A stretch of DNA of 64,000 bases from Tetracentron sinense. Lineage: Eukaryota; Streptophyta; Magnoliopsida; Trochodendrales; Trochodendraceae. The position numbers and the translations under genes were made by a program. The notes under the pieces were generated by a model. The model was not told where the DNA came from, searched no databases, and was given only the letters and a program-made list of their open reading frames with translations. Within the stretch, counting starts at the first letter, position 1. The number at the start of each line of letters is the position of its first letter. The stretch is taken from positions 62,986,944 to 63,050,943 of the forward strand of contig CM026552.1 in assembly GCA_015143295.1 (NCBI GenBank), given 5' to 3'. Shown here piece after piece: positions 22,728-36,042 of the stretch.

Positions 22728-24445
22728 CATCTCCTGACGTTCCACCAAGAAGGGACCCCAATAGACGCGGTGCTGACATCTTTTGACCCACCCAGAGAGG
22801 AACCCCGGACTATACACTATCTGATGTTCGGCTACTTTAAACTCCCTAGGACTTCAACACCTCCCGACTATCAGTCACGGAGGAACCACGGGCCATATCG
22901 GACACCGCCACTCCTGACCTAGTCCAAGAGGTACCACGGACGACCTAGACAAACAGATCGACATCTCCCGACTATCAGTCACGGAGGAACCCCAGGCCTT
23001 ACTGGACACCGACTCTCCTAACCTAGTCAAAGAGGAACCACAGACTATACTTGATCGTGGTTATATTTTCTAATCATAGGTTAACTCCAGTTAACCCAAG
23101 TCTCGCTTGATTAACTGAAATACTTGGGCCTCGCGCCCATGAACCAACTCTAGTAACACACCATCCCGTTAGGGAACGTTTCCAGGCTAATAGATGTCTC
23201 TATAGCCTTATAAGACATGCAAAACAACTTTTTGTCACCCTAGAGTGGTGATACAGTTTAGCCGGGACCCGAACTAGGCTCCCTAAAAATCCACAAAAAT
23301 CACAATATCACATAAGGGACTGTGACCCTTTTTCATTCACGCCAAAAGACATACATATACTTCAGATAAAAGAATATAGCAAAATAAGGGAAAAAAGAGA
23401 AAAAAAAAAAAGAGGGGTTTTACCTGCTTCATGCGTTTCGAGGTCTCACAAGCAAAAATGGATGTCGCCAACGCGTTCCCTACGACGAACAACCCCGGGG
23501 TAAAGCGCATGCAACTTTCTCTCTCTACCTTTTTCTCTCTCTCGACACATAAATCGAGACATCAGGAAAAGAAACTGACGTCACCAATGCGTCAGGAGCG
23601 TCGAAAAACCCCAAGGGGACCTCCTTTTCCCTTTCTCTCTCTTCCTTTCTCTCTCCTCACTTTCTCTCTCTAAAATATTCTGTGGCAGAACCTCCCCCTA
23701 TCTACAGAACGTGAGAAATGGGGAAGACTGGCCTCCATTATATAGATAAGGTCATGTGCTATGCACATGACCATAATAAATGGTCCCGTTGACCAAGTCA
23801 ACAGTTTGACCATTTGACTAATTTTCTGCCTTCTCTCGTGTATACGGCCTTTGTAGTCCTACTTAATGACATCTGATTTTGACGAAACTTTAGGTGACCA
23901 AACTTGGGATAATCCGACATCCGCTGTAAAATTTTTGGAAAAAAATACTGAGTTTTGACAGCTGCACTTTAGTCTGGAAGAAAAATGTAAAACCCACTAA
24001 TTTCTTGATTTTAGACACAAAACACACTGTCATTTGTTCGTTTAAGATGATTAACTGCTGAAACGACAGACGGTCGTCCTCACGATCAACCAGCACGCTG
24101 TGGTACCAGCCGCACAGATTTCTATTAGAATCCCCAACAATTATGGAGTCCCACTAAATTCCAGAAAAATCTGAAATTTCCTGGTTTTCTTCATTTTCTT
24201 ACATTTAAGACTCCCGCGATCTCGGAAATCGAAACACGATGGAATTGGAACGATAAGTGATCGTCCAGATAGTCGACCTACACATGGTGCACGATTTTTG
24301 AGAAAAAACACTGAAGTTTTACCAGTACAATCCAATCCTGAACAAAACCCACTTTTTACCAATTTAACAAATAATTAACTAATTAACCTCTATTAAGGAC
24401 CCATAAACGCACAATTTTATTATATTAAAATTTCGGGTTGTTACA

Positions 24446-26038
24446 GCTACTAGGGAGCTGAACTCTCTTGGAGATTAGTGTCAGGGAGGCTGCTCTTTCA
24501 TGTCATCTACTGGGGACTGCCGCAGGGGATTTATCTGGCTAGACTGACTGCTGTCGGATTCCGTTACCAAATTGCTCCTCAGCTTTTTCTCTCTTTTTTA
24601 CCCTTGGAATAACCAAGCATGGGGTTCGCATAATTTTTTTGCGATGAGGCCGTCACCATTTTTCCTCACGCCTACGAAGTTGATTGATTTTTCATCCATT
24701 TTTTGCCCCTGGTAGCAAGACTAGGTCTAGGGATCACGTGGTTTTTGCACAATGAGACCATTTACCAGTTTTCACTCATGCCCGCGACTTACTGAGGAAA
24801 CCTCTATTTTGCTGGGGAAATCTGCATTTGATGAGGAAAATGGATCTTCTCCTGTCATTGCCCGGAATGGCATTCCTCTAGGGTCGAGGATGATATTTCC
24901 GCTGGGGGATACAGATGTGATAATACGCTTGCACATGTAGCTTCTAGGGGATCTAGAAGGACTTGGAGTAGGACGAAATGTATGTTGGGGGCCGAAGCTA
25001 TTTGTTGTTGATTTACACTCCCTCGAAGGTTTTGGTTTTTTAATATAGTTGATTTTCACCTTCTAGGAGGATTCTTCTATTAAAGACTTGTGCCTTTGGT
25101 TTCCCGGTGGGCTTGCTCTCTTTTTTTCCTTTTTTTTTGTGCTCCGCTAGAGAATGTTGAGAGAGGTTGTCTCTGCTAGGAAGGGTAAGAGAGGTTGTCT
25201 CTGCTGGGGATAGAGAGGTTTTCTCTGCCCGGAGATTGTTCTTCAGGAGAGGTTATCCCTGAAAGGTTTTTCTGTTGGGGAAAGAGTCCGAAGAGATTGC
25301 CTCTGTGGGGAGTCTTTGACTTTTTGAAATGTTTCAACTTCTATTTTGGGTTTTCCTTTGATGGAAAGTTTGCACCCTCAAGAGTCGACTCGCCTGGGGA
25401 GTTTTGAGAGGATTTTTGCTCAGTTGGACTTTGTGGGAAGAGGTTTTTAGAGAGGCTTTGATCTCACTAGGGGTGATTGACTCTGTATGGGGAAACTGGA
25501 AGGGAGATTTCGACTCTTCTGGGGAGTAAATGATTCCGCAGGGAAAGCTTGGGGAAGTGTGATTTCCTTTTTGTGACCACACCTGATTTTGTCAGGTCAC
25601 CTACGTACCTTTTGCAGGATCAGGTCATGACGTAGTTCAGGCAAGTGCCGCTGAGGGCAAGGGAGGGTGTCCCTAAAAATGTATAATGAAAGAAGGGTTG
25701 TTAGGCTCAAAAGGGCTAACTAGCGGATTTCTTTTGATATGCAAAAGTACATTGAAAGGAATAAGGAGTGTGCCAAGGATGGCCTCCTGTTATTTCCCGG
25801 AGAAGCTACAAGTGCCAAACGCCTATCAGATCTAGACCCTAAGCGTAGTATCTTTTAACTTTGCCTATGTTGACGAGCTCTAGGAGATCTTCATCATCTA
25901 TACGTCCGAGTCGAAGGGCACCGCTTGAGAATTTGTTTCGGACGATGTATGGGCATTCGTAGTTGGGAGTGAACTTGCACTTGGGTCAGGGCGGTTTGGC
26001 AATATTTTTCAGAGAACCAGGTCGTTGACCTCGATGCT
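24446..26038 (-). other. Non-coding 3' region of H between integrase and solo LTR L
   Basis: Degenerate sequence with many GCTGGGGA and GAGAGGTTNTCTCT strings on the plus strand (strongest at 25150-25300). Short ORFs look fortuitous. No RNA gene seen. Confidence 0.5.
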
Positions 26039-29000
26039 TCATGGCTTGAATTTCTTGTTGAATGCCTTGGTCATACGCCTCTGATAGGCCTGAGAGCGAT
26101 TGATGGCTTTCAGTCGCCGTTCTTCAATCAGATTCAGCTGTTCATACCGGGTCTGTGCCCATTCTATTTCTGAGAGCCCTGCTTCCATTAACACCCGGAG
26201 TGATGGAATTTGTACTTCAATGGGGAGAACTACTTCCATATCATAGGTTAGAGAAAATGGTGTTGCTCCAGTTAAGGTTCGGATTGACGTTCTGGAGGCC
26301 ATGAGTGCGTATGGGAGCATCTCATTCCAATCAGAGTACTTGGTGGCCATCTTCTCAATGATTTTCTTTAGATTTTTGTTGGCGGCCTCAACTGCACCGT
26401 TGGAATATGGCCTGTATGGCGTAAAGTTGTGATGTTGGATTTTGAATTTCTGGTAGAGATCAGTCATCCATTTGTTGCAGAAGTTGAGAGCATTGTCTGT
26501 TACAATTTCATACGGGACCCCATATCAGTAGATATCCCTTTTCAGAAAACGCTGAACCACTGAGGCTGTGACGCTGGTATAAGAGACGGCCTCGACCCAT
26601 TTTGTGAAGTAATTGATTGTTACTAGAATTAATCGATGTCTGTTAGATGTTTTCGGAGCTATGGGTCTGATGACGGCGATGCCCTACGCTGAGAATGGCC
26701 AAGGAGCAGTCAGATTATATAGCCTATTTGGTGGTGCATTTACCCTATCGACATAGATTTGGCACTGGTGGCATTTCTGCACATGCTTGCAATAGTCTGA
26801 TTCCATGGTGGACCAGTAGTAGCCCAGTCTGAGAATTTTCTTAGATAGCATTAGCCCATTCATGTGTGAGCCATAAGTTCCTACGTGAACTTCTTCGACT
26901 ACATATGCTACTTCACTAAAGTCAAGGCATCTGAGCTAGAGTAGGTTTGATGACCTTTTATACAAGATTCCTCCAGAGAGGACAAACTGAATTGCCAGTC
27001 TTCTAATTACCCGGTAGTCTATTTTGGTAGCATCGAGTGGGAAGGTCCCGTCCTTAAGGTATTCTTGATGTCTGCTGTACCAAGGCTTGTTGTCTAACAC
27101 CTCTTCAATCTGAAGGCAGTAGGCAGGCTGATCCTGTTGCTAAATTTCGATTGGCCAGAGCATGATGCCCAAAGGGATCTGTACCATAGAAGCTAGAGTA
27201 GCCAGTGCATAGGTGAATCTGTTTTGGTTCCAGGACCTGTGGCTGAAGCTGATTCTTCTGAACTGAGTGATTAACAGATTGAGGTAGGCCAAGTATGAGA
27301 CTAGCCTTACTTCATGGATGGTCCAAGATTCATTTGCTTGACAGATTACTAGAGACGAGTTACCGTAGACGTCTACCACTTCAATTCCGATGTCCAGGGC
27401 TTCTTTCAGTCCGGTGATGCATGCCTCGTACTCTGCTTCGTTGTTGGAGCATTTGAACCACAGTTTGACTAAGATAGGGAGGTGTGCTCCCTTGGGAGAG
27501 ATCAGGACTGCTCCTACCCCGTGCCCATGACTATTAGCAACTCCATTAAAGTATAACTCCTAGTCAGAGTACTCTTGTTCATCCGTTTTTGTATACAGGA
27601 TGACTTCGTCTGGAAGCTGATCATGTACAGACACATAGTCCTGTGTTGGACTGTGGGCAAGGTGATCTACTATCGCCTGCCCCTTGAGTGACTTTTGAGT
27701 CATGTACGTGATGTCAAATTCAGACAACATCATAAGCCATCGGCAGTTCTTCCGATGGTGGCTGGCTTTTCTAGTAGGTACTTGAGTGGGTCCATCCGGG
27801 AGATCAGGATTACCGGGTAAGAAAGCAGGTAGTGCCGGAGACGCTGAGTTGCCCAGACCAGTGCCAGACACGTCTTCTCAAAAGGGTTGTATCACTCTTT
27901 ATACACTAGCAGGTGCTTGCTGATGTAGTAGATGACTTGCTACGTCCTGCCAGTCTTGTCATGTTGTGCCAGGATGCACCCCATAGAGGTTTCTTGTACT
28001 GAGATGTACAGTAGCAGCAGCCATCCCAGTGAAGAAGGCACAAGTACGGGAGGATTGAGAAGATACTGCTTTATTCTATCAATGGTTTCCTGGCACTCGA
28101 CTGTCCAGACTGTAGGTGTATTCTTTCGGAGAAGCTTGAAGATCGGCTCGCAGATCGGAGTTAGCTGAGAGATGAACCGACTGATATACTGAATTCTGCC
28201 CAGGAAACCACAAATTTCCTTTTCAGTCTAGGGTGCTAGCATTTCAATGATAGCTCTAGATTTAGCTAAATCGATCTCAATGCCTCTCTTGCTGACGATG
28301 AAGCCGAGGAGTTTTCCTGAAGAGGCTCCAAAGACACATTTGGCCGGATTCAGTCTCAGGCCGAACTCTCTGAGTCTGTCACAGTCTTTTCAGGTCTTCC
28401 GGGTACTGTCAGGCAGTTGGGATTTGACGATCATGTCATCTATATAGATTTCAGTTGACTTGTGAATCATGTCATGGAACAATGTTGTCATGGCCCTCTA
28501 GTAGGTTGCCCCTGCGTTCTTGAGTTCAAAGGGTATGACCTTGTAGCAGAAGATGCCCCAAGGTGTAATGAAAGAGGTTTTCTCCATGTCCTCTTCTGTC
28601 ATCCTGATTTGGTTGTATCCGGAGAAACCATCCATGAATGAGAGTGTCTCATGCCCTGCAGTATTATCGACCAGAATGTCGATGTGCGAGAGAGGAAAGT
28701 TATCCTTAGGGCTTGCCCTGTTCAGATTCCTGTAATCTATACACATTTGAATCTTGCCGTCCTTCTTCTGCTCTCTGCTGAGGCTTCATGCTTGTGCCGA
28801 TCTTAACTAGCTGGGGGTTGTCTGCGAATCCCAGATTGACTGTCTTAGTGTCTTCCATGTTTGACTACAGTAGTCTTTTGTTGTGCTTAAAGAGGTCCAG
28901 AATTTCTTAAGGTGGTTCCTCTTCCTGTTCTGAATCATACTCTACTTCGAAGAGTTTAAGGAAGGTTTGAGGGGTAGACCTGTCAGAGGTAATTTCCTGG

Positions 29001-30514
29001 CAAATCAATTAGCTTCAGTTTAGCATGTTTTTGTTTTTGTTGGCTTCAGGGCACTAGGCCTTCCAGGGGAAGAGTCCGTGTGATTTCGTCATCAGGCGAT
29101 ATGAAATGTTTTTTTGAAAACATGATTTTTGAGTCAAAACATCTGATTTTCATTAAAAGAGATGACTCCTTACAAAAATGACTCAAACAAAAAGAGGCTA
29201 AAAGTGGCCTGACTTTTGGATTTTACAAATGGGAGCAAAGAGAGATAGATGAAGGAGAATGGTGATGCTTGGTCATTGCTATTTCAGACCAACCTGTCCT
29301 GCACTGTGCTTGCCCCGGCCCTGAGCGGCCTCGATGGTGAGAGCCTCAGTCCACTAACGGATTAGGGGCTAGCGACTGGAGGACGCTTCAGCGTTGTTGG
29401 AGAGAGTACAAACCTGCTCTCCTACTGGATATTCTACTTTGGCAGCATCTTCGACAATCAGCTCATCGAACATCTGGGCCATGCTGAACACTTCTGGATC
29501 TAGAATACCTGAAGATTCGTCACTGGGCTGGGGAATTAAGGCAACGGGTGCAACAGAGGAATCTGGATAGGTTTCAAAGAGTCCCATGGGGAATGTTATA
29601 GAGATGTGGGGTCGGGGTTCAGGTTTTACCGATTGTCTGCTCTTCTTAATCAGCTTGGAGAGGTAGTCCTCGTATTTAGGCTTGTATCCCAATCCAAAGG
29701 GGGATGTGTAGCGAGGAGGCGTGTATCTCTTCTTCATACCCTAATTCCTGGCACCCAGACCATTCCCTAGCTGGTAGTTCATTTTGGCCATCATCTTGAC
29801 ACATAGTGGTACTGCTTGCTTGCCTTGCTGTTCTACCTGGACGATAGAACTAACCTATTTGAACTGGAATGTCATGAAGGCAGTACCATGTCCTAGCTCT
29901 TGGACACCCTGAATGAACTTGCCAACTCCTCAAAAGGAATGATGATCAGGTGGTCATCCTGGATGAACTTGATTCTCTGGTGCAAAGAGGAGGGAAATGT
30001 CCCCGGCCGCGTGGATCCACGACATCCCTAAGAGAATGGTGAATGAGACTGGTACATTCACGACCTGAAAGTTTGTGGAGAACTGAGCTGGTCTGACCCA
30101 GATGGTAAAATCGATGCCACCCAAGTTTTGCCTGGTTGTGTTGTCAAAAGCCCTGATGGTCATGGGTCTCTTCTTCACTTGACTAAGGTTCAGGCCCAGG
30201 TTTTACAGTGTAGAAAGTATGCAGACATTCAAGCCGGAGCCATTGTCGATGAGCACTGAGGATAATGTCCTGTCCTTGCACTGAACTGCGATGTACAAAG
30301 CCCGGGGTATGATCCAGTCACTGTCCAATATTTCCTCTTCTGTGAAGGAAATGATTCTAGATTCGAAGACTTGCCCTACCATTTGCCACAGTTTCTCGGG
30401 TGTTATGTCTAGTGTTACGTGGGCATTGCCGAACACTTGGAGCAATTGTTTCCTGTGGTGCTCTGATGTGAGAAGAATACCCAAGATAGAAATCCGTGCT
30501 GTGACGTTGCTCAT
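26039..30514 (-). pseudogene. Pol of H (protease-RT-RNase H-aRNase H-integrase), decayed
   Basis: Read on minus from 30514: protease with LIDNGSGLNV (catalytic Thr/Ser replaced by Asn) and, after a break, the flap/C-terminal part ending in LGMSWIHAAG (to 29954). A linker follows, then RT with MCIDYRNLNRASPKDNFPL and FMDGFSGYNQI (28746-28498), and after a stop YIDDMIVKSQ (YIDD at 28446-28435). RNase H has RWLMMLSEFDITYMTQ (about 27740), and a second archaeal-type RNase H has DVYGNSSLVICQANESW (27379 on). Integrase has YRPYSNGAVEAANKNLKKII and RTSIRTLTGATPFSLTY (26467-26039). These signatures fit the Tat clade. Multiple stops and frameshifts show it is inactive. Confidence 0.85.
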
Positions 30515-31409
30515 TGTTGAGTGATATTAAACTCCTCTGCTTTCTCTAGGATCTTCAACAAGACTGATGAATCAGCTGCTTCCTTCTGTAGGTCTGACAC
30601 GCCTGTTCCCTTCGCCTTTACCAGCTCAGTCGCGGGAGGTTGATATACCCGTCCAAATCTGGTTAGGTTGGCTATGCTCTCGCTCTCAAGGATGAGAGAG
30701 TGGGGAGTAGGTACTTGATCGTTACCTGGTTATTATACTAATTCTGAAGAATTGTAGCAAGTGTGGAGGGTGTCAACCCACGAGGACTGCGCTAGTTATT
30801 TTACTTAAAATTCAAACATAGATTTTTGATGTAAAGATAAACACATGGAATTGGGTTATTGATTTAATGTCCTAAATTAATCTAACTATTAAAGAAAATA
30901 AAAGTGATTAAGAATCTGGATAAAGAAATCTAAGGTATCGAATCTACCTTTAACCTCCTAACATTGATTTACTAAATTCAATCTAAGGTTTATTATTTGC
31001 AATTGCATTTGATTAATTGAGACCAAAAATCTTAATTAAATACATTAAAAAGATTAAGTACTTGAATCCTGGGCATCATCTATCTTTGGTTGGCACGGAT
31101 CATCCACATTACATAAACTAACCTAGGGTTATGGCCACGATCCATCCATCCATCCTAAGCATAGACTATCCGAAAATTAGAATACTTATACAAGAAGCTC
31201 TATTGCATATCATTCATGCATAAAATCACAGAATTTATGCCTGAATCGATTTCAATCAAGAAAGGAAATAATTCCTAAGACAAGGAATAACTCTATTGAA
31301 GATTGAATATTTATTTGAAACTCGATTACAAAAGTAATCCTCAAAAATATGCAATTGTTATTACAAATAATCAAAACCCTAGAGAGAAATATAGAAAATA
31401 CAACATTAC
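30515..31409. other. Unassigned segment inside H between gag and protease
   Basis: About 30740-31405 is markedly more AT-rich than its surroundings and carries no retrotransposon protein signal. It is flanked by TTACCTGG (about 30725) and TTACTTGG (about 31406). It may be a secondary insertion or a non-coding H segment; I see no terminal inverted repeats and cannot identify it. Confidence 0.35.
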
Positions 31410-32413
31410 TTGGCTATGGTAAACCCACTGTTAGTATGCTGAGTCGGTCGGTGGCCCTGACATAACCATGAAATTTGGCCACTGGTCCCGTCTGGAGCTA
31501 CGCCAAGCAGACTTGAAGGTCGGGTGAGGCTGTCGGAGTGCACTGAGAAAGTGATCCAATCATTTTCATGTTCGTCTATCACTGGGATATGCTGAGGGAA
31601 TCCAAACTATCGAAGCACTCGAAGTGGTGTATAGATTGCGGAGCCTATTAAACCAGCAAGAATCATGCATCGTCTGCCGGTGATGACAACGCGGGGTAGC
31701 CTATTCAGTACGAGCCATTCGCAATGCCATGTGATCTCTTTCTCTAACAGGGTTTGGAGAAGCTAATAGAGCTCTCCAACGTCTATCCCTAATTCTGAGA
31801 AATCTTTCGGGGTAGATTGTAGGCGTCACGGAGACCATCTGGCACTAATATGATTGTAGGTAAATGACTTACCAACCACAGGTGTAGAAGAGGCGTATTG
31901 GCATGGAAGATGCCCTTTCTACGGCCTGCTACCTGGTTGAGAGCCCTGAGGAGTTCCGCTAAGATGACAGGTACGACTGAGTAGGAGTTGTGCATGTCCT
32001 CAATGATCCCAACCAGAACTGCTTCGACAAGTGAACGACATCTTGGGAACACCAGCTGAGACATGGCTATCAGTGCAAGGGTGTTAAGACCGGGGAGTTC
32101 CGCTGTAAGGGAGTCAGGGTTCCACTTGCGTTTGCACTTCTTCTCATGAAAGGACACGAGGTATCCGATCAAAAGAGCCATTATGACCGGGCTGCAAGTA
32201 GGCAGGCCTGATATGTAAGAACCTGGATAGGTCTGCCTGGTATGTTGTCTTGTAGCGCGGTACTATGGCTTCGTCGTCTATGTTTAACCCCAGCATGCGC
32301 TGAATCTCTTCCATTGTTGGACAAAGCTCGTTCTTACCAAAACAGAATACCATGTGAAATGGATTCCAACACTGGATAGCAGCGTTCATAAGGCGCAAGT
32401 CCAGGTTAACCAC
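31410..32413 (-). pseudogene. Gag/ORF1 of H with plant-mobile-domain-like region, decayed
   Basis: Minus frame from 32413 (MNAAIQCWNPFHMVFCFGKN, then ELCPTMEEIQRMLGL) shifts frame near 32181 and continues MALLIGYLVSFHEKKCKRKW to 31789, with weaker homologous text to about 31410. The FGKNELCPTMEEIQRMLG block resembles the plant-mobile-domain-like N-terminus of Ogre/Tat Gag. At least one frameshift and several stops; not functional. Confidence 0.7.
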
Positions 32414-33456
32414 AAATAGGTCTAGGATAGTCCCGGCTTTGTAATACTGAGCTCAAGTGAGACGCTGACTCGAGGTAAAGGCCCCAATTGCTTTCTGAAG
32501 GTTATCATCACATGCCCCCTGAGAAGTTAGATGCACGAGCCTTGACGGTTAACCCATTGATTGAACAATCCTTGAAGGATCTGCCATCTACCTGAATAAT
32601 ATACAGACTCTGTGAGTGTACTGTGTATGCAGATGGAATGCAAGATGATGATGCAATGATTTTTAATTTTTTTTTTTTTTTGATTGGGTGTGATGAGACA
32701 CATGTGATCCGATAGGGCAAACGGACAGAGGTCCAACGTGCTTTAGCCCAGGTTGTTGGAAACCGAGGGACCTATCAGATTAAGGTGGGGGACAGGCCTA
32801 GTGAAGACCTGTCTGCTTGGGATTTGAACCCCATATGCTATGTCAGAGAGTAAGGTTGGATGTAGTTTATTACAAGCACAAGTTTAGCTCATCACATGCC
32901 CCTGAGTGTGCAATTATCCAGGTAGAATGTGCTTAGGTAGTCAACCATGATTGGGGACAGGTATAGGGTGCAAGCAGATTAGATTTTATGGTAACTCTTA
33001 CTAGGTGGGCTGCTTGTAGACTATACCCTAACCTAGGCTATATGTATCGATGCTGGTTTGATGCAGGTGTGTTCCTAACAAGATGGGGGGATCGCCTAAC
33101 ACTGTATATGCGACTCCCCGGTATAGAACATACCTGAAAATGGACGATTGGTGAAAGCAGGAGCGTTCAGAATCCTTCCCTGAGGGTAATCACCCAACAG
33201 GAGTAACTCCGCGGACCTCCAAGATGCTTAAGCTACTGACACTGAGAATGATCATCCAGCATCCGTTAGTATAATAAACCTGTCTACTGGGTTTGAGTGG
33301 GATAATTACATTACTATGACATGTATGGATGCACAATACACAATTAACCAAAGATGTAAAATGATTAATGTTAAGTTAAATGCTTAGGCATTTTGAACAA
33401 GATTAAGTTTCAGTTGGCTTAAACCTGGGTTCCCAGTTAAACCCTAGATGTAGACA
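32414..33456 (-). other. Leader of H
   Basis: Sequence between primer site and gag. It has a T15 run near 32670-32684 and no credible ORF. Part of it (33200-33456) matches 51810-52057 beside fragment I, confirming both as Tat leaders. Confidence 0.6.
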
Positions 33457-33475
33457 TTCCCCAGCAGAGTCGTTA
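33457..33475 (-). other. Primer-binding site of H
   Basis: Reads AACGACTCTGCTGGGGAAT on minus just inside the 5' LTR. The related site of I (52059-52075) reads TGGCGACTCTACTGGGG. This is the non-Met primer site I associate with Ogre/Tat elements (an arginine tRNA). Confidence 0.6.
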
Positions 33476-33479
33476 GAGC

Positions 33480-36037
33480 TGTGAGCGCGGATTTCTGTGA
33501 CACTCACTAGGATGTGTACCTATACCCTCACGGGTGTGAAAGGGTTTTGATTAAGAGTCGTCACCTATTCATTCAGAAGGGATAAGTCCCCCGAGTTTGG
33601 ATAAGATCTTGGTCAGTGAGCGAGATCAGGGTAAGGGGTTCAATTAAGTCCGGGGAAGGTGTTAGGCACCCCGACACTTCCGTTTTACAATGGTTCTGTA
33701 CTCCCAGGTTTAAGCCAATTAAAGTCAATCTTGTTAAAATGCCAGAGTGTTTAAGTTAACACTAATTAAAGAAAAAGGGAAAGCTAACTAGGGCCGAACC
33801 CGGGTTGGGTTGCCTACGTACTCACAGGGTGAGATCAGACCGAGCGTAGTTCTAGCACGTGAGCCTGTGCCGAGGCTAGGGGCGTGTGTGTGTGCACTAA
33901 GGGTAGCTAACAGGTCTAGTCTGGTAGACTAGGATTTGTTTGACCGAGGAAGGTCAAGTGCAAGGTATAAGCCCGGTAGGCTTAGGGGTAGTCCGGTAGA
34001 CTAGGGCGGAGTCTGGCTAGGGTTAGGGTTGCTAACCGGGGTTAGGCCAAACTAACTATGGTGAGAGTTGCTAACCACAGTTAAGGGGAAATGGGATTTA
34101 GCCCGGTAGGCTAAGGGGAGGCCCAGTAGGTCGAAGATAAATCCGGTAGACTTGGTTTTTAGGCCCGATAGGCCGTAAACCGAAAGTAACTGCAATTAGG
34201 TTTGCTAACTGGAGTTACAGGGGATCTAACTATGGTTAGGGTTTCTAACCAGGGTTAAGAAGGGACCCAAATTCAGTTTTATGGTCTAGGTTAATTTTTA
34301 GGATTTTTTAGATTATTTTTCCAAATTTTCAGAAGTTAAAGGGTGCTTAACCACGGTTAAATATTAACCGAAGGTACATTTAACTATGGTTAAGGTATGG
34401 TTAAGTCTGAAGTGGGTCCAGGGGCTAGGCAAGGCCTAAAGTGGCCTCCTACCAAGACTAGGCCCCTGTAAAAACCCAAAATTGAAAAACAGTTAATCTC
34501 CGTAATAGGATTACCAACATTTAGAACAGTGTTTTCAACTGAGGTTTGGACACTATTTAACTAGGGTTAGGGTGTAACCCAGGATGGACTGAGTTCATGG
34601 GGGCTAAGAGGGGAGTCCAGGGAAGAGTTCCAGCATTGTGTGGGCCCCAGGGGGTGCCTAGAGTGGGCCCCACAATGTTTCAAAGTTGTTGTACCTGCAA
34701 GTGTATATTAGCGGTAGATAGTCTACAGCCAATACTAAAATAGGCAAAATAATTATTGGCGATTGAAGGATTACTGCCAATATGCACAGTGCTCTTTTTC
34801 ATGGATTTAACCATGGTTAGGCTTAACCCAAGCACTTGGAACAACCAGATGTGACCAAGGGAGATAAGAGGGGTTCATTTTGGGCCCTGGACATAGACCA
34901 GGGCCCACCCAAGTAGGCCAAACATGCTTGAATCAGTAGAGGCCAGGAATAGCATTACTAAGATTACCGTCATTCCTGGTTTTGCTCAAAACCAATTTTT
35001 TGCCCACATGGGCTGTGCACAGAGGTAACCAGGGGTTCTCTCATGATCTGAGGGATCACCAGAAGGTCTATAGTGGTCTGCAATGCTTAATGGAGTGGTA
35101 TACACCCTTAGGGGTTCACCACACCTATGAACAAGGTGGGTGAACAACCTGTTGGGTTTGCACTAAGGCTAGAAATAGTGAATAAGCATAAAAAAGTCCC
35201 CTGAAGATGACCAAGGGCTCACATGATCGATATATTGAAAAAAAAGAGGGTAGGGGAGTCCCCACCCTGATACTCTGTTCACTTGCCGAGAGTGGGGGGC
35301 TGCAACAGTGGGGTGGTGCTACAATAATGAGTCGTAGCAGCTGGGGGAGATTGAGGTAGATCCAGGGGAGTCTTTGGATCACGACCAAGGTGTTTGAAGA
35401 GGCTGAGGGAGAGGATTTCAAACAGGGCTTAACCTATGAGATTTTTCAGGATTTGCCGACCGTTTACAGTGGAGGGGAGTTGGGATTTTATAGGGAAAAC
35501 TCTAGGGACCTAGGAGGGATTAAGGAGAAGGGCTAAGAGGGGGTTGGACCTGGTGGAGATCGAGTGAGAGGCCTGAAGGGAGAGTTTGAGGTGAAGGGTG
35601 GAGTGTGCAGGGCGTTTGCAGTGTTGCAAACCCGAAATCAGACAATGGTGGTAGATGGTCTACCGCCCTTATCAAAACAGGCCAAATACTAATTGGCGGT
35701 AGTCCATCTACCGACAATAAGGAAATTTTAACAGAATAGGCCTGGCCCATACGCACTCAGGCTTGGGAGTTTATGCTTAGGGTTTTTGGGCCTTGTGGGC
35801 CCATTTTAAGGATTCAAGCCCTAGGAGCCATGGACTTTTAGGGGTTAAGCCCTAAGGGCTTTAGGGCTAGGTTAGGGCTTCAGCTAGGGTCACCTAGGGC
35901 TAGGGTTTTTGACACATGGGTTTTACACTAGGGTTTAACAAGGGTTAAACTAGGGTTTAGGGAACTTGGCAGGGGGTAACTATGGTCAAAAGTTTTTAAC
36001 CATGACTAGACAGGGGTGTAAAAATTGGGTGCTTACA
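33480..36037 (-). repeat. 5' LTR of H
   Basis: 2558 bp, starting TGTAAGCACCCAATTTTT at 36037 and ending GCGCTCACA at 33480. Pairs with 7836-10368. Carries the same TAACC/GGTTA dyads (34020-34260) and GGCGGTAG inverted repeats (about 34710, 34755, 35650 and 35695). Confidence 0.88.
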
Positions 36038-36042
36038 CCAAT
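36038..36042. repeat. Right target-site duplication of H (CCAAT)
   Basis: Partner of CCAGT at 7831-7835. Confidence 0.75.

Larger units (their letters stand above)
11888..24445 (-). mobile_element. Solo LTR 'L' of a gypsy element, split by A
   Basis: On minus it starts TGTAACAACCCGAAATTTT at 24445 and ends GGGGCGCAACA at 11888. Without A it is about 2.7 kb (11888-12901 plus 22728-24445). No internal element sequence is attached and both flanks are H sequence, so it is a solo LTR. The flanking pentamers ACTAT (11883-11887) and GCTAC (24446-24450) match at 3 of 5; both differences are transitions. It contains degenerate repeats around GGAGGAACC (12780-12900 and 22730-23050). The A insertion has a perfect duplication inside it. 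Confidence 0.7.
7836..36037 (-). mobile_element. Tat/Ogre-like Ty3/gypsy element H (with nested L and A)
   Basis: Complete but decayed minus-strand element. The 5' LTR is 33480-36037, with primer site beside it and a leader. A gag with a plant-mobile-domain-like region is around 32413-31410. Protease is near 30514-29954, RT near 28746-28200, RNase H and an archaeal-type second RNase H near 27900-27140, and integrase near 26800-26039. A long 3' region with tandem repeats, the PPT (10381-10373) and the 3' LTR (7836-10368) complete it. The gag type, the RH-aRH-INT order and the primer sequence are typical of the Tat clade. Its LTRs differ at many sites, so it is much older than A. Solo LTR L, containing A, interrupts its 3' region. 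Confidence 0.85.

Noticed and set aside
32640..32700. Poly-T run as a retroposon tail
   Set aside because: No target duplication or SINE/LINE sequence found beside it; it lies in the H leader.
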